DNA of 64,000 bases from the NCBI RefSeq assembly GCF_000974985.2, contig NZ_LAVA02000012.1, positions 1-64,000 on the forward strand, given 5' to 3'. Under the pieces are notes generated by a model. The model saw nothing but the letters and a program-made list of their open reading frames with translations, was not told the origin of the DNA and searched no databases. Below are positions 8,835 through 18,194 of this stretch, piece after piece. Each line of letters begins with the position of its first letter. Position 1 is the stretch's first letter. Origin of the DNA: Streptomyces mangrovisoli (GTDB taxonomy: Bacteria; Actinomycetota; Actinomycetes; Streptomycetales; Streptomycetaceae). The position numbers were made by a program, and so were the translations under genes.

Positions 8835-8870
8835 AACGGCGGGCGGACTTTCACGAGTTCGCCCGCCGTT
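8835..8870 (+). terminator. Hairpin after DsbA-like gene
   Basis: An 11-bp stem (AACGGCGGGCG at 8835-8845 with its complement at 8860-8870) and a 14-nt loop, followed by GTTCAT. It lies 75 nt past the DsbA-like stop and is a plausible terminator isolating it from the phosphatase gene. Confidence 0.6.
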
Positions 8871-8899
8871 GTTCATACCGATCAGTAACCTGGTCGTTC
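8849..8899 (+). promoter_or_regulatory. Possible PhoP (PHO box) region before phosphatase
   Basis: Two half-sites resembling the Streptomyces PHO-box core GTTCACC occur upstream of the phosphatase gene: TTTCACG near 8849 and GTTCATA at 8870-8876, about two 11-nt units apart. PhoD of S. coelicolor is reported as a PhoP-regulated phosphatase, which is why I looked. The match is weak and overlaps the hairpin above. Confidence 0.3.
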
Positions 8900-10561
8900 G
8901 TGACCAGTCGACACAGACCCTCCGAGGTCGTCAACTCCCTTTCTCCTCGCCGCCGTACGGTCGTCAAGGCCGCGGCGGCGACCGCTGTCCTGGGCGTGCC
9001 GCTCGCCGCCGCCCTGCCGGCCCGCGCCGACGCGCAGGCCCCCGCCTTCCTGCACGGTGTCGCCTCCGGCGACCCGCTGCCCGACGGCATCCTGCTGTGG
9101 ACCCGGGTGACCCCCACCGCCGAGGCCGCCCCGGGCTCGGGGCTCGGCCCCGACACCGAGGTGAGCTGGATCGTCGCGAAGGACAAGGCGCTGACGACCG
9201 TCGTCGCCAAGGGCTCCCTCACCGCCACGGCCGCCTCCGACCACACCGTCAAGGCCGACATACGCGGCCTGGAGCCGGCCACCGACTACTGGTTCCGCTT
9301 CTCCGCCGGCGGCACCGACTCCCCGGTGGCGCGCACCCGCACCGCGCCGGCGGCGGACGCGACCGTCACCGGCCTGCGCTTCGGCGTGGCCACCTGCGCC
9401 AACTGGGAGGCCGGCTACTTCGCCGCCTACCGCCATCTCGCGGCCCGCAGCGACCTGGACGCGTGGCTGCATCTCGGCGACTACATCTACGAGTACAAGT
9501 CCGGCGAGTACGCGGCCCGGGGCACCGTCGTACGCCCGCACGCGCCCGCCAACGAGATCATCACGCTCGCCGACTACCGCACCCGGCACGGCAAGTACAA
9601 GACCGACCCCGACCTCCAGGCCCTGCACCTGAAGGCCCCGGTCATCGCGATCTGGGACGACCACGAGTTCGCCGACAACGCCTGGTCGGGCGGCGCCGTC
9701 AACCACACCGAGGGCGCCGAGGGCGCCTGGACGGACCGTCAGGCCGCCGCCAAGCAGGCCTACTTCGAGTGGATGCCGGTCCGCCCCGCCCTCGCCGGCA
9801 CCACCTACCGCCGCCTGCGCTTCGGCAAGCTCGCCGACCTGTCGCTGCTCGACCTGCGGTCCTTCCGCTCGCAGCAGGCCTCCTCCGCCAGCGGCTCGGT
9901 CGACGACCCGGACCGCACCATCACCGGTCGCGCCCAGCTCGACTGGCTGAAGGCCGGGCTGAAGGCGTCCGACACCACCTGGCGGCTGGTCGGCAACTCC
10001 GTGATGATCGCCCCGTTCGTCGTCGGCTCCCTCACCGCCGACCTGTTCAAGCCGCTCGCCAAACTGCTCGGGCTGCCCCAGGACGGCATCGGCGTCAACA
10101 CCGACCAGTGGGACGGCTACACCGACGACCGCCGCGAACTCCTCGGCCATCTGCGGTCCAACGCCATCGGCAACACCGTCTTCCTGACCGGCGACATCCA
10201 CATGTCGTGGGCCAACGACGTGCCGGTGGACGCGGGCACCTACCCGCTGTCGGCCTCCGCGGCGACCGAGTTCGTCATCACCTCGGTCACCTCCGACAAC
10301 CTCGACGACATCGTCAAGGTCCCCGAGGGCACGGTCTCCGCGCTCGCCGCCCCGCTCATCGAGGCCGCCAACCGGCACGTCCACTGGGTCGACACCGACC
10401 GGCACGGCTACGGCGTGCTGGACATCACCGCCGACCGCGCGCAGATGGACTACTACGTCCTGTCCGACCGCACGTCCGCCACCGCGACCTCCGCCTGGGA
10501 GCGGTCGTACCGCACGCGCAGCGGCACGCAGAAGGTCGAGCGGACGTACGACCCGGTGTAG
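8900..10561 (+). CDS. phoD: PhoD-family alkaline phosphatase/phosphodiesterase, Tat-exported
   Basis: A 553-aa secreted metallophosphatase. The N-terminus has a twin-arginine signal ([18 protein letters not shown], then [10 protein letters not shown] as the cleavage region), as expected for PhoD enzymes that fold with Ca2+/Fe3+ before export. PhoD motifs follow: [18 protein letters not shown], the metal-binding [26 protein letters not shown], and [10 protein letters not shown] near the C-terminus. It should release phosphate from extracellular mono- and diesters. The frame is open from 8825, but that would place the start inside a hairpin; the in-frame GTG at 8900 gives a normal Tat leader. 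It converges with the hydrolase gene with only 12 nt between stops. Confidence 0.93.
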   Translation: MTSRHRPSEVVNSLSPRRRTVVKAAAATAVLGVPLAAALPARADAQAPAFLHGVASGDPLPDGILLWTRVTPTAEAAPGSGLGPDTEVSWIVAKDKALTTVVAKGSLTATAASDHTVKADIRGLEPATDYWFRFSAGGTDSPVARTRTAPAADATVTGLRFGVATCANWEAGYFAAYRHLAARSDLDAWLHLGDYIYEYKSGEYAARGTVVRPHAPANEIITLADYRTRHGKYKTDPDLQALHLKAPVIAIWDDHEFADNAWSGGAVNHTEGAEGAWTDRQAAAKQAYFEWMPVRPALAGTTYRRLRFGKLADLSLLDLRSFRSQQASSASGSVDDPDRTITGRAQLDWLKAGLKASDTTWRLVGNSVMIAPFVVGSLTADLFKPLAKLLGLPQDGIGVNTDQWDGYTDDRRELLGHLRSNAIGNTVFLTGDIHMSWANDVPVDAGTYPLSASAATEFVITSVTSDNLDDIVKVPEGTVSALAAPLIEAANRHVHWVDTDRHGYGVLDITADRAQMDYYVLSDRTSATATSAWERSYRTRSGTQKVERTYDPV

Positions 10562-10573
10562 TGCCCTGACCGG

Positions 10574-11143
10574 CTAGAGCGTGTCGAGGAAGCCGAGCGC
10601 CACCCGCCAGGTGGCCTCGGCCGCCTCCGCGTCCCAGTCCGGGAGTTCGGGGTCGGTGTACACGTGACCCGCTCCCGCGTAGCGGTACACCTCCACGTCG
10701 GCGCCGGCGCGGCGCATCTGGAGATACCAGGCGCTCAGCCAGTCGTCCGTCTCGAACGGGTCGGGTTCGGCCACGTGCAGCTGGACCGGGAGCTCGTCCA
10801 CCGTGACGTTCGGCGCGAGGTCCGAGGTGCCGTGCAGGAGCAGCAGCCCGCGCGCCCGCTCGTCGCCGAGGGCCAGCGTCTGCGCCAGCGAGGCGCCGAG
10901 CGAGAGGCCCGCGTACACCAGGCCGCGCTCCGAGTACGGCGCCGCGGCCAGCACGGCTCTCTTCAGCAGCTCGTCCTTGCCGATCTCCTCGCGGCAGGCC
11001 ATGCCCTCCTCGACCGTCTCGAAGGTGCGCCCGTCGAACAGGTCCGGGGTCCACACCTCGTGACCCGCGGCGCGCAGCCGGTCCGCCGCGTCACGGACCG
11101 CGGGCCGCAGCCCGTACGCCGAGTGAAAGAGCATGATGTTCAT
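10574..11143 (-). CDS. Dienelactone hydrolase-family alpha/beta hydrolase
   Basis: A 189-aa single-domain alpha/beta hydrolase of the dienelactone hydrolase family. The nucleophile elbow reads GLSLG (residues about 91-95), with Ser where classical dienelactone hydrolases have Cys. The acid is probably the Asp in VAEPDPFE and the base the His in AGAGHVYTD. N-terminal LFHSAYGLRP matches the first strand and oxyanion loop of these small hydrolases. The substrate cannot be inferred. The frame opens upstream at 11221, but the ATG at 11143 gives the family-like start MNIMLFHSAYG. Divergent from the MscS gene. Confidence 0.85.
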   Translation of the reverse strand: MNIMLFHSAYGLRPAVRDAADRLRAAGHEVWTPDLFDGRTFETVEEGMACREEIGKDELLKRAVLAAAPYSERGLVYAGLSLGASLAQTLALGDERARGLLLLHGTSDLAPNVTVDELPVQLHVAEPDPFETDDWLSAWYLQMRRAGADVEVYRYAGAGHVYTDPELPDWDAEAAEATWRVALGFLDTL

Positions 11144-11259
11144 GGGGCCATGGTGCCAGCCGGGTACGACAACGCCCGAACGGCGCTCGCGCGCGGCTAC
11201 CCGGCGCGGCCTCGAACACACATGTTCAAGGCACCGGTGGGCCGGTTAGGTTCGAAGGC

Positions 11260-12369
11260 ATGGAGAACGTGCTCCGCCCGCTGATCGTGGTCGGCGGCTC
11301 AGTCGTCCTCACTCTGGTGATCGGCTGGGCCACCGACTTTCTGTTGCGCAAGGCCGACGAACGCCGCAGCGACACCCCTCTGTGGGGGCTGCTGCGGCGC
11401 GGCCGCGTCCCCTACCAACTGGTCATCTGCGCCGCCCTGCTCAGAGGCTCCTACGACCAGGCCGAACTGCTGGAGGAACACCGGGTCGGCATCGGCCGCG
11501 CCCTGACGCTGGTGCTGATCGGCGCGGCGGCCTGGCTGGTGATCCGGATCACCGGCGCCGTCGTCGAGTCGTCGTACGCCCGCTACGCGCAGTCCCGCGC
11601 CCAGCGCGACCCCGCCAAGGTCCGCCGGGTACGCACCCAGGTGTCGCTGATCATGCGCGTGGTGTCGGCGATCGTCGGCGTCGTGGCCGTCGCCTCGATG
11701 CTGCTGACGTTCCCCGCGATGCGGGCCGCCGGTGCCTCGCTGCTGGCCTCGGCCGGCGTGCTCGGCATCGTCGCCGGTGTCGCCGCCCAGTCCACCCTCA
11801 GCAACCTGTTCGCAGGCCTCCAGATCGCCTTCGGCGACATGGTGCGGCTCGGCGACACGGTGGTGGTGGACGGCGAGTGGGGCACGGTCGACGAGATCAC
11901 GCTGACCTTCCTCACCGTGCGGACCTGGGACGACCGCCGGATCACCATGCCGGTGTCGTACTTCACCTCGAAGCCGTTCGAGAACTGGTCGCGCGGCACC
12001 CCGCAGATGACCGGCATCGTCTACTGGCACCTCGACCACACCGCGCCCGTGGAAGCGATGCGGGACAAGCTCCGCGACATCCTGCGCCAGTGCCCGGCCT
12101 GGGACGGGCGCGACTACGGCATCGCGGTGACCGACACCACGCCCAACACCCTCCAGGTGCGCGCCCTGGTGACGGCCAAGGACGCCGACGACATCTGGAC
12201 GGTCCGGGTCACGGTCCGCGAGCGGATGATCCGCTGGCTGGTCGAGGAGCACCCGTACGCGCTGCCGCGGGTCTCCACCTCCGCAGCGGTGCCGCCGCCG
12301 GCCACCCCGCAACTGGCCGCCGACCGACTGTCCCGCAACGGCCTGCCGCCCCGCACGGGCCGCGGCTGA
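11260..12369 (+). CDS. MscS-family mechanosensitive ion channel
   Basis: A 369-aa inner-membrane channel that should open under membrane tension to release solutes during hypo-osmotic shock. An N-terminal helix (about 5-27), a helix near 75-96 and one near 130-150 precede the MscS signature: pore helix GVLGIVAGVAAQSTLSNLFAGLQIAFGD (given here only for location, about 164-191) and the beta domain with GDTVVVDGEWGTVDEI and MPVSYFTSKPFENWSR. The C-terminal alpha/beta domain ends in a short Pro-rich tail. The ATG at 11260 has only a close-set GAAGG, so initiation may be near-leaderless. Confidence 0.93.
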   Translation: MENVLRPLIVVGGSVVLTLVIGWATDFLLRKADERRSDTPLWGLLRRGRVPYQLVICAALLRGSYDQAELLEEHRVGIGRALTLVLIGAAAWLVIRITGAVVESSYARYAQSRAQRDPAKVRRVRTQVSLIMRVVSAIVGVVAVASMLLTFPAMRAAGASLLASAGVLGIVAGVAAQSTLSNLFAGLQIAFGDMVRLGDTVVVDGEWGTVDEITLTFLTVRTWDDRRITMPVSYFTSKPFENWSRGTPQMTGIVYWHLDHTAPVEAMRDKLRDILRQCPAWDGRDYGIAVTDTTPNTLQVRALVTAKDADDIWTVRVTVRERMIRWLVEEHPYALPRVSTSAAVPPPATPQLAADRLSRNGLPPRTGRG

Positions 12370-12401
12370 GCCCGCGGTCCCGGGGCCTGTCGCAACACGC
12401 C

Positions 12402-13142
12402 CTAGTGGCCCCGCTCGGCGCCGCCGTTGACCTGGACGATCTGGGACGTGATGTGGGCGGCGCCGGGCGAGGCGAGCCAGTGCAGGGTGGCGGCGACGTC
12501 GCCGGGCTCGCCGGCCCGGCCGGTCGCGGTCTCGGCGACCAGCCTCGCCCGCCGCTCCTCGGCGACCGGGCCGCCGAAGAACTCGGTGTCCTGCACATAG
12601 CCGGGCGCGACCACGTTCACCGTGATCCCGCGCGGGCCGAGCCGGCGGGCCAGATCGTGGGCGTACGGGTGCAGGGCGGCCTTGGACGCTGCGTACGCCC
12701 CGGTGCCCGAGCCGCGGAACGCGGCGATGGAGCTGAGGAACAGCACCCGGCCGCCCGGCTCGGCGAGCCGGGCGGCCAGCGCCTCGGTGAGCAGCGCGGC
12801 GGTGAGCGTGTTGCCGCGGAAGTTCACGGTCCAGTCGTGCGCGACGGCGTCCAGCGGGTCGTCGCCCGCCGCGGCGGGCTCCAGCCCCCCGTTGCCGCCC
12901 GCGCAGTGCACCAGGACGTCCACGGTGCCGAGCTCGTCCTTCACGAACGCGGCGACGCCCCGTACGGCGGCCGGCTCGGCGAGGTCGGCGGCATACGTGA
13001 GCGCGTCCGGCACCCCGGCCTTCTCCAGCACCTGTGCCCGCCGCCCGAGCAGCAGCACACGGTCGCCGTCGGCAGCGAAGAGCCGCGCCGCGGCGAGCCC
13101 GATCCCCGTACCCCCACCACTGACCACCACGTTACGAGCCAT
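12402..13142 (-). CDS. Short-chain dehydrogenase/reductase (SDR)
   Basis: A 246-aa classical SDR. The NAD(P)-binding motif is GGGTGIGLAA (about residues 9-18), the NAG-type strand is represented by HCAGGNGG, and the catalytic residues are Ser in FLSSIAAFRG and YAASK (Tyr and Lys). Arg in LLLGRR at the end of strand 2 favours NADP(H). The substrate is unknown. The ATG at 13142 gives MARNVVVSGGG; the longer open frame upstream crosses the dispersed repeat and is rejected. It converges with the MscS gene. Confidence 0.92.
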   Translation of the reverse strand: MARNVVVSGGGTGIGLAAARLFAADGDRVLLLGRRAQVLEKAGVPDALTYAADLAEPAAVRGVAAFVKDELGTVDVLVHCAGGNGGLEPAAAGDDPLDAVAHDWTVNFRGNTLTAALLTEALAARLAEPGGRVLFLSSIAAFRGSGTGAYAASKAALHPYAHDLARRLGPRGITVNVVAPGYVQDTEFFGGPVAEERRARLVAETATGRAGEPGDVAATLHWLASPGAAHITSQIVQVNGGAERGH

Positions 13143-13192
13143 GAACCGAGCGTACGCACCCACCGACCCCCCGCGGGCAGGCACGCCCCAAA

Positions 13193-13211
13193 GGGGCGCG
13201 GGGAACTGCGC
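13193..13211 (-). repeat. Gene-end repeat copy after antiporter gene
   Basis: A single minus-sense copy of the 19-nt core lies 60-80 nt past the antiporter stop, with the trailing hairpin CCCCTTTGGGG in the antiporter sense. The preceding nucleotides (GGCTTGTC in the minus sense) match the upstream consensus seen in other copies. Confidence 0.9.
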
Positions 13212-13271
13212 GACAAGCCGCGACGCACCCGCACAGGCCCACAAGCTCCCGGCCGGGCCGGGCCCGGCACC

Positions 13272-14846
13272 TCACCGAAGGCTCCGCACGTCCAGATGCC
13301 GCAGCACCCGGTCCACGATCTCCGGATCGGCCCCCGGTTCGCTGCGCGCCGCGAGCACCTCGTGCCGCGCCGCGCTCAGCAGCTCCGCCTGGATCCGCCG
13401 CACCCGCTTCACCCGGCGCCGTACCTCCCGCCGTTCCTCGTCCCCCAGCTCGGGAGAGATCCGCACGCCGATGTCGAGCGCCTGCCGCAGCATCCGCTCG
13501 GACAGCTCGTCCGGCAGCTCCTCCACCGCCTCGATCTCCCGCAGCCGGCGCTTCGCGGCCTTCGCCGCCCGTACCGCGAGCTCCCGCTCGAACTCCTTCT
13601 CCCGGACGGTGTCCGCCTGCACCCCGAGCCGGCGCACCAGCCACGGCAGGGTCAGCCCCTGGAGCACCAGCGTGCCGAGGATCACGCCGAACGCGATGAA
13701 GACGATCTCGTCCCGGTCGGGGAAGGGCTTCCCGGCGTCCGTCGACAGCGGGATCGCGAGCGCCAGCGCCACCGACGCCACCCCGCGCATCCCCGACCAC
13801 CACATGACGACGGTCTCCCGCCAGCTGGTCGGGATGTCCTCGTCGTAGTCGCGCTTGGCGTGCAGCCGCTTGGTCAGCCAGGTCGCGGGCAGCAGCCACA
13901 GCAGCCGTACGAGGACCACCACGCCGAGGATCGCGGCGGCCCAGCCGAGCAGCTCGCCCCAGCGGCCGGACGCCGTCCTGAGCGCGTTGTGCAGCTCCAG
14001 GCCGATCAGACCGAAAGCGACGCCGGTGACGAGCGTGTCGACGATGTCCCAGAAGGTGTGCCCGGCCAGCCGGGTCATGACGTCGTCGGCGTCGAGGGCG
14101 TACTCGGCGAGGAACAGCGCGGTGGTGAGCACGGCGAGCACCCCGGACCCGTGCAGCTCCTCCGCGATCACGTAGGAGACGTACGGCACCAGCAGGGTCA
14201 GCCCGATCTGGAGGGTGGCGTCCCCGAGCACGTCGAGCAGCTTGTTGGCGCCCCAGCCGAGCCCGAGCCCGACGGCGACCGCGACCACGGCGGACAGCAC
14301 GAGGTCGAGGGCGGCCTGGCCCGTGTGGAACGTTCCGCTGACGACCGCGGCGATCGCCACGTGGTAGAGCACGATGGCCGTCACGTCGTTGAACAGGCCC
14401 TCGCCCTCCAGGATCGAGATCAGCCGGCGCGGCAGCCCCAGCTGCCCCGCGACGGCCGTCGCGGCGACCGGGTCGGGCGGGGCGACGAGCGCGCCCAGCG
14501 CCACGGCCGCGGCCACCGGCATCCCGGGCACGATCTTGTTGGCGACGAAGGCGACGCACACCGTGGTGACGAAGACCAGCGCCACGGCGAGCAGGAAGAT
14601 CGGCCGCCGGTTGGCCGCGAACTGCCGCCAGGAGGTGCGCCGGACCGCCGCGTAGAGCAGCGGCGGCAGCAGGGCGGGCAGGATCAGCTCGGGCGGGATG
14701 TCCACGTTGGGGACGAAGTCCAGCACCGCGAGGACGATCCCGAACAGGGTCATCAGCACCGGTGAGGGCAGCCCGAACCGGTCCCCCACCGGAACGCTCA
14801 CCAGGGCCCCGACGAGCAGCACGAACAGCAGGGCCAACTGATCCAC
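13272..14846 (-). CDS. CPA1-family Na+/H+ antiporter
   Basis: A 524-aa membrane antiporter of the NhaP/NHE (CPA1) type exchanging Na+ (or K+) for protons. About 12 hydrophobic segments fill residues 1-415. The ion-binding region is recognisable as APPDPVAATAV (about 143-153) and EGEGLFNDVTAIVLY, with the conserved Asn-Asp pair. A conserved loop, SGMRGVASVALALAIPL, precedes the last helices. The last about 110 residues are a charged, helical cytoplasmic tail (Arg/Glu-rich), which may regulate activity. A GTG at 14846 opens the gene. The GNAT gene lies 87 nt upstream on the same strand, so co-transcription is possible. Confidence 0.93.
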   Translation of the reverse strand: MDQLALLFVLLVGALVSVPVGDRFGLPSPVLMTLFGIVLAVLDFVPNVDIPPELILPALLPPLLYAAVRRTSWRQFAANRRPIFLLAVALVFVTTVCVAFVANKIVPGMPVAAAVALGALVAPPDPVAATAVAGQLGLPRRLISILEGEGLFNDVTAIVLYHVAIAAVVSGTFHTGQAALDLVLSAVVAVAVGLGLGWGANKLLDVLGDATLQIGLTLLVPYVSYVIAEELHGSGVLAVLTTALFLAEYALDADDVMTRLAGHTFWDIVDTLVTGVAFGLIGLELHNALRTASGRWGELLGWAAAILGVVVLVRLLWLLPATWLTKRLHAKRDYDEDIPTSWRETVVMWWSGMRGVASVALALAIPLSTDAGKPFPDRDEIVFIAFGVILGTLVLQGLTLPWLVRRLGVQADTVREKEFERELAVRAAKAAKRRLREIEAVEELPDELSERMLRQALDIGVRISPELGDEERREVRRRVKRVRRIQAELLSAARHEVLAARSEPGADPEIVDRVLRHLDVRSLR

Positions 14847-14933
14847 GGTCAGCGCTCCGGGGAGTTCGACGGTCGCACGGCAGAGCCCAAGCCTGCCACG
14901 GCGGCCCTGCCCGCGGCCCGCTCCCGCGGTCGG

Positions 14934-15401
14934 CTACAGCGCGCGCCGCATCCCCTGGTGCGGGATGCCCGCCTCCTCGTACTCGGCGCCGTAGGGCTCG
15001 TACCCGAGGCGCTCGTAGAACCCCAGGGCGTGGGTCTGGGCGTGCAGGTCGACCGCGGCGAGACCGCGCGCGCGGGCCGCGTCCTCGATGGCGCGCACCA
15101 GGGCGACGCCGACGCCGAGCCCGCGGGAGCGCTGCGCCACGGCCAGCCGGCCGAGCGAGCCGAGGGTGAGGTCCCCGCCGGTCTTCTCCGCGGCCCGCTC
15201 GCCGTGCAGCAGGCGGCCCGTGCCCAGGGGCACGCCGTCGCCGGTGATCGCCAGCACGTGCACCGCCACGGCGTCGTAGGCGTCGTACTCGATGTCCTCG
15301 GGGACGCCCTGCTCGCCGACGAAGACCTCCTTGCGCAGCGCGAAGCACGCTTCGAGGTCGGCGGGGTCCTCGGCGACGCGGACCGTGTATGCGGCGCTCA
15401 T
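14934..15401 (-). CDS. GNAT N-acetyltransferase
   Basis: A 155-aa single-domain GNAT acyl-CoA transferase. The acetyl-CoA pyrophosphate loop is [13 protein letters not shown] (Q/R-x-x-G-x-G/A type), preceded by strand LGRLAV and followed by [11 protein letters not shown]. Overall it resembles the ElaA subgroup. The ATG at 15401 has GAGGAG 8 nt upstream and overlaps the rluD stop as ATGA, so it is translationally coupled to rluD. The acceptor substrate is unknown. Confidence 0.9.
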   Translation of the reverse strand: MSAAYTVRVAEDPADLEACFALRKEVFVGEQGVPEDIEYDAYDAVAVHVLAITGDGVPLGTGRLLHGERAAEKTGGDLTLGSLGRLAVAQRSRGLGVGVALVRAIEDAARARGLAAVDLHAQTHALGFYERLGYEPYGAEYEEAGIPHQGMRRAL

Positions 15402-16342
15402 GCCCACGTCTCCTCGCGGACCTGCTCAAGGGCCTGCTGAAGGTCCTCGGGGTAGTCGCTCTCGAACTCGGCCCAGGTGCCGTCGCCGGGGTGCTCGAAG
15501 CCGAGGCGGACCGCGTGCAGCCACTGGCGGGTCAGGCGCAGCCGCTTGGCGAGGGTCGGGTCGGCACCGTAGGTCAGGTCGCCGACGCAGGGGTGGCGGT
15601 GGGCGGCCATGTGCACGCGGATCTGGTGGGTGCGGCCGGTCTCCAGCTTCACGTCGAGCAGCGAGGCCGCGCGGAACGCCTCGATGAGGTCGTAGTGCGT
15701 GACGCTGGGTTTGCCCTCGGCGGTGACCGCCCACTTGTAGTCGTGCTGCGGGTGGCGGCCGATGGGGGCGTCGATGGTGCCGCTGGTCGGGTCGGGGTGG
15801 CCCTGGACGAGCGTGTGGTAGCGCTTGTCGACCGTGCGCTCCTTGAACTGGCGCTTGAGCGAGGTGTACGCGCGCTCCGACTTGGCGACCACCATGAGGC
15901 CGGAGGTGCCCACGTCGAGGCGGTGCACGATGCCCTGGCGCTCGGCGGCGCCGGAGGTGGAGATGCGGTACCCGGCGGCGGCCAGGCCGCCGATCACGGT
16001 GGGGCCGGTCCAGCCGGGGCTCGGGTGCGCGGCGACGCCGACCGGCTTGACGATCACGACCACGTCGTCGTCGTCGTGCACGATCTCCATGCCCTCGACG
16101 GGCTCGGCGACGATCTGCACCGGGGCGGGCGCCTGCGGCATCTCGACCTCGAGCCAGGCGCCGCCGCTCACCCGCTCGGACTTGCCGACCACCGCGCCGT
16201 CGACCTGGACCTTGCCGGCCGCGGCCAGCTCGGCCGCCTTCGTGCGGGAGAAGCCGAACATCCGGGAGATGGCGGCGTCGACGCGCTCGCCCTCCAGGCC
16301 GTCGGGCACGGGCAGGGTGCGGATCTCGGGAAGCGTGCTCAC
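15398..16342 (-). CDS. rluD: Pseudouridine synthase RluD-type
   Basis: A 314-aa RluA-family pseudouridine synthase that should modify 23S rRNA uridines (helix 69 sites for RluD). It has an N-terminal S4 RNA-binding domain (about 17-65) and the catalytic motif HRLDVGTSG (140-148), with D143 as nucleophile. Downstream family motifs include [11 protein letters not shown] and GDLTYG. A GTG at 16342 gives the start [12 protein letters not shown]; the upstream extension of the frame runs through a terminator hairpin. The order lspA-rluD is common in bacteria. The GNAT gene overlaps its stop by 4 nt. Confidence 0.95.
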   Translation of the reverse strand: MSTLPEIRTLPVPDGLEGERVDAAISRMFGFSRTKAAELAAAGKVQVDGAVVGKSERVSGGAWLEVEMPQAPAPVQIVAEPVEGMEIVHDDDDVVVIVKPVGVAAHPSPGWTGPTVIGGLAAAGYRISTSGAAERQGIVHRLDVGTSGLMVVAKSERAYTSLKRQFKERTVDKRYHTLVQGHPDPTSGTIDAPIGRHPQHDYKWAVTAEGKPSVTHYDLIEAFRAASLLDVKLETGRTHQIRVHMAAHRHPCVGDLTYGADPTLAKRLRLTRQWLHAVRLGFEHPGDGTWAEFESDYPEDLQQALEQVREETWA

Positions 16343-16364
16343 CCGTCGAGTATGCCGGACCCCA

Positions 16365-16405
16365 CCGACAGCCCGGTCCACGGTCCCCGCGGACCGGGCT
16401 GTCGG
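16365..16405 (-). terminator. Hairpin between lspA and rluD
   Basis: A perfect 15-bp stem (CCGACAGCCCGGTCC at 16365-16379 with its complement at 16391-16405) and an 11-nt loop. It lies 8 nt past the lspA stop and 23 nt before the rluD start. It has no U-tract, as usual for streptomycete terminators. It may attenuate read-through into rluD. Confidence 0.75.
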
Positions 16406-16412
16406 GAGGGCG

Positions 16413-17051
16413 TCAGTCCTTGTGGACGGTCCCGTCCGGGTCCAGCCCGCGGAAGGAGAGCAGCACGATCAGGATGCCGCCGCAGACGATCGCCGAGTCG
16501 GCCAGGTTGAACACCGCGAAGCCCTTGGGCGCGATGAAGTCGACGACCTGGCCCTCCAGGATGCCCGGCGAGCGGAAGATCCGGTCGGTGAGGTTGCCGA
16601 TCGCGCCGCCGAGCAGCAGACCGAGGGCGATCGCCCAGGGCAGGCTGTAGAGCTTGCGGGCGAGGCGGATGATGACCACGATCACCGCCGCGGCGATCAC
16701 CGTGAAGATCACCGTGAACGCGGCGCCGAAGCCGAAGGCGGCGCCGGGGTTGCGGATGGCGTTGAGCTCCAGCCAGTCGCCGGCCAGCTTGATCGGCGCG
16801 TGGTGCTCCAGCTTCGCGACCACCAGCAGCTTGCTGATCAGGTCGAGGGCGTACGCGAACGCGGCGACCGCGAACAGCACGGCGATCCGCCGCCCGCCCC
16901 GGGGCCGCTCGGCGGCCTGGTCGGCGGCCCGCTCGTCCGCCCCGGGGGCGCCGGACAGGCCGGACACACCGGGCGTCCCGGGCGTGGCCGCCTGCTCGCC
17001 GCTGTCGTCCGGGATGTCCGGCGTACCGATGATGCGCTCCGCCTCTGCCAC
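16413..17051 (-). CDS. lspA: Lipoprotein signal peptidase (type II)
   Basis: A 212-aa membrane aspartyl protease that removes signal peptides from prolipoproteins after diacylglyceryl transfer. Four membrane helices occupy residues about 60-195. The catalytic Asp motifs are [12 protein letters not shown] and [12 protein letters not shown]. The first about 50 residues are an Ala/Gly/Pro/Asp-rich, probably disordered extension longer than in E. coli LspA. A GTG at 17051 with GAGGG upstream is the start. It lies downstream of ddbA on the same strand and is followed by a strong hairpin. Confidence 0.96.
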   Translation of the reverse strand: MAEAERIIGTPDIPDDSGEQAATPGTPGVSGLSGAPGADERAADQAAERPRGGRRIAVLFAVAAFAYALDLISKLLVVAKLEHHAPIKLAGDWLELNAIRNPGAAFGFGAAFTVIFTVIAAAVIVVIIRLARKLYSLPWAIALGLLLGGAIGNLTDRIFRSPGILEGQVVDFIAPKGFAVFNLADSAIVCGGILIVLLSFRGLDPDGTVHKD

Positions 17052-17162
17052 GTGAGTCCCTCAACCTAGGTGCCTGACTGAGGACGAGGGTACGGCACGC
17101 CCTCGCGGGCCCACCTCCTCAGTGGCCCGGCTCCCGTTCCCCGGTGGCGCCGCTCCCGCCGC

Positions 17163-17909
17163 TCAGTAGCGCCGCTCCTGCTTCTGCTTGCACTCCACGC
17201 AGAGTGTCGCCCTGGGGAAGGCCTGCATCCGGGCCTTGCCGATGGGGTTCCCGCAGTTCTCGCAGAGGCCGTAGGTGCCCGCGTCCAGCCGCTCCAGGGC
17301 GCGCTCGGTCTGGAGCAGCATCTCGCGCGCGTTGGCGGCGAGCGCCAGCTCGTGCTCGCGGGTGATGTTCTTGGTCCCGGTGTCGGCCTCGTCGTCGCCG
17401 GCGCCGTCGCCCGAGTCCCGCATCAGGCCCGCCACGGACGCCTCCGAGGCCGCGATCTCGGCGCGCAGCCGCTCGCCCTCGGAGAGCAGCTCCGTGCGCG
17501 CCTCCTCGACCTCCTCGGGGCTCCAGGGCTCCTCCCCCGGGCGGACCGCGAGGTCGCCGGGCTCGACCGCCGCGGAGATCCGTGCCTTGGGGACGCCGCT
17601 CTTGGCCGCCGTGGCCGTGCCAGGGATCTTCTTCGCAACCACTGTCGTGGCTCCCGTCTGCTCCGCGGCCCGCGCCGCGCCCGCTTTCCTGGACGTGCTG
17701 GTCTTGGCCGTGGCGGCCTTTCCCGAGGCAGCCTTCCCCGAGGCGGCCTTCCTGGTCGTCTTCTTCGCGGCCGGCTCCGTGTCCGCCGGGGCGGCCGGGT
17801 CCGCCGCGGCGGCCTCCTTCGCCGCGGCGCTCCTGCGTGCCGCGGTGGCCTTCTTCGCCGCGGTGGTCTTCTTCGCCGACTGCTGTGCGGCGGTCTTCTT
17901 CGCCACCAT
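17163..17909 (-). CDS. ddbA: DdbA-type fusion: histone H1-like tail plus DksA/TraR zinc finger
   Basis: A 248-aa protein in two parts. Residues 1-about 115 are Lys/Ala-rich with repeated AAKK- and KATA-type stretches, like eukaryotic histone H1 tails. Residues about 140-248 form a DksA/TraR domain: a Glu/Arg-rich coiled coil followed by a four-Cys zinc finger, CENCGN and CVECKQKQ. This architecture matches DdbA, described in Streptomyces as a developmentally regulated nucleoid protein able both to bind DNA and potentially to modulate RNA polymerase with ppGpp. The frame is open to 18041; the ATG at 17909 (AAGGGG 9 nt upstream) is the sensible start. It diverges from ileS. Confidence 0.9.
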   Translation of the reverse strand: MVAKKTAAQQSAKKTTAAKKATAARRSAAAKEAAAADPAAPADTEPAAKKTTRKAASGKAASGKAATAKTSTSRKAGAARAAEQTGATTVVAKKIPGTATAAKSGVPKARISAAVEPGDLAVRPGEEPWSPEEVEEARTELLSEGERLRAEIAASEASVAGLMRDSGDGAGDDEADTGTKNITREHELALAANAREMLLQTERALERLDAGTYGLCENCGNPIGKARMQAFPRATLCVECKQKQERRY

Positions 17910-18194
17910 GGCCGCGGCCCCTTCACATATTGTGATCTTGCTCGCGAATCGTGCTGGGACGATAAATCGACTTGAGTCCCGCGGCAACGGGGCACGCCGC
18001 CCCGACCGTCCGCCTCGCGCGTGCGGCGCGGCCGATCTCAAGGCGTTGTGCCCAGCAGGCCGCGGGGTAATCCGCGAAGCCGGGCGTCCCGGGATCCGAA
18101 CACCCGTACCCGCCCAATAGGGTCATCACACCCCCCTCGCGGACCCGCTTCCCGGGGACCCGAAAACCGGTCGGCCGCCGTCGGCACCGCGCCG

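Noticed and set aside
8825..8899. Upstream ATG/GTG extension of the phosphatase gene
   Set aside because: The extension spans a hairpin and would place 25 non-signal residues before the Tat leader.
11214..11227. GAACACACATGTTC, possible LexA box before the MscS gene
   Set aside because: Half-sites are GAAC-N6-GTTC, while the actinobacterial LexA box needs GAAC-N4-GTTC.
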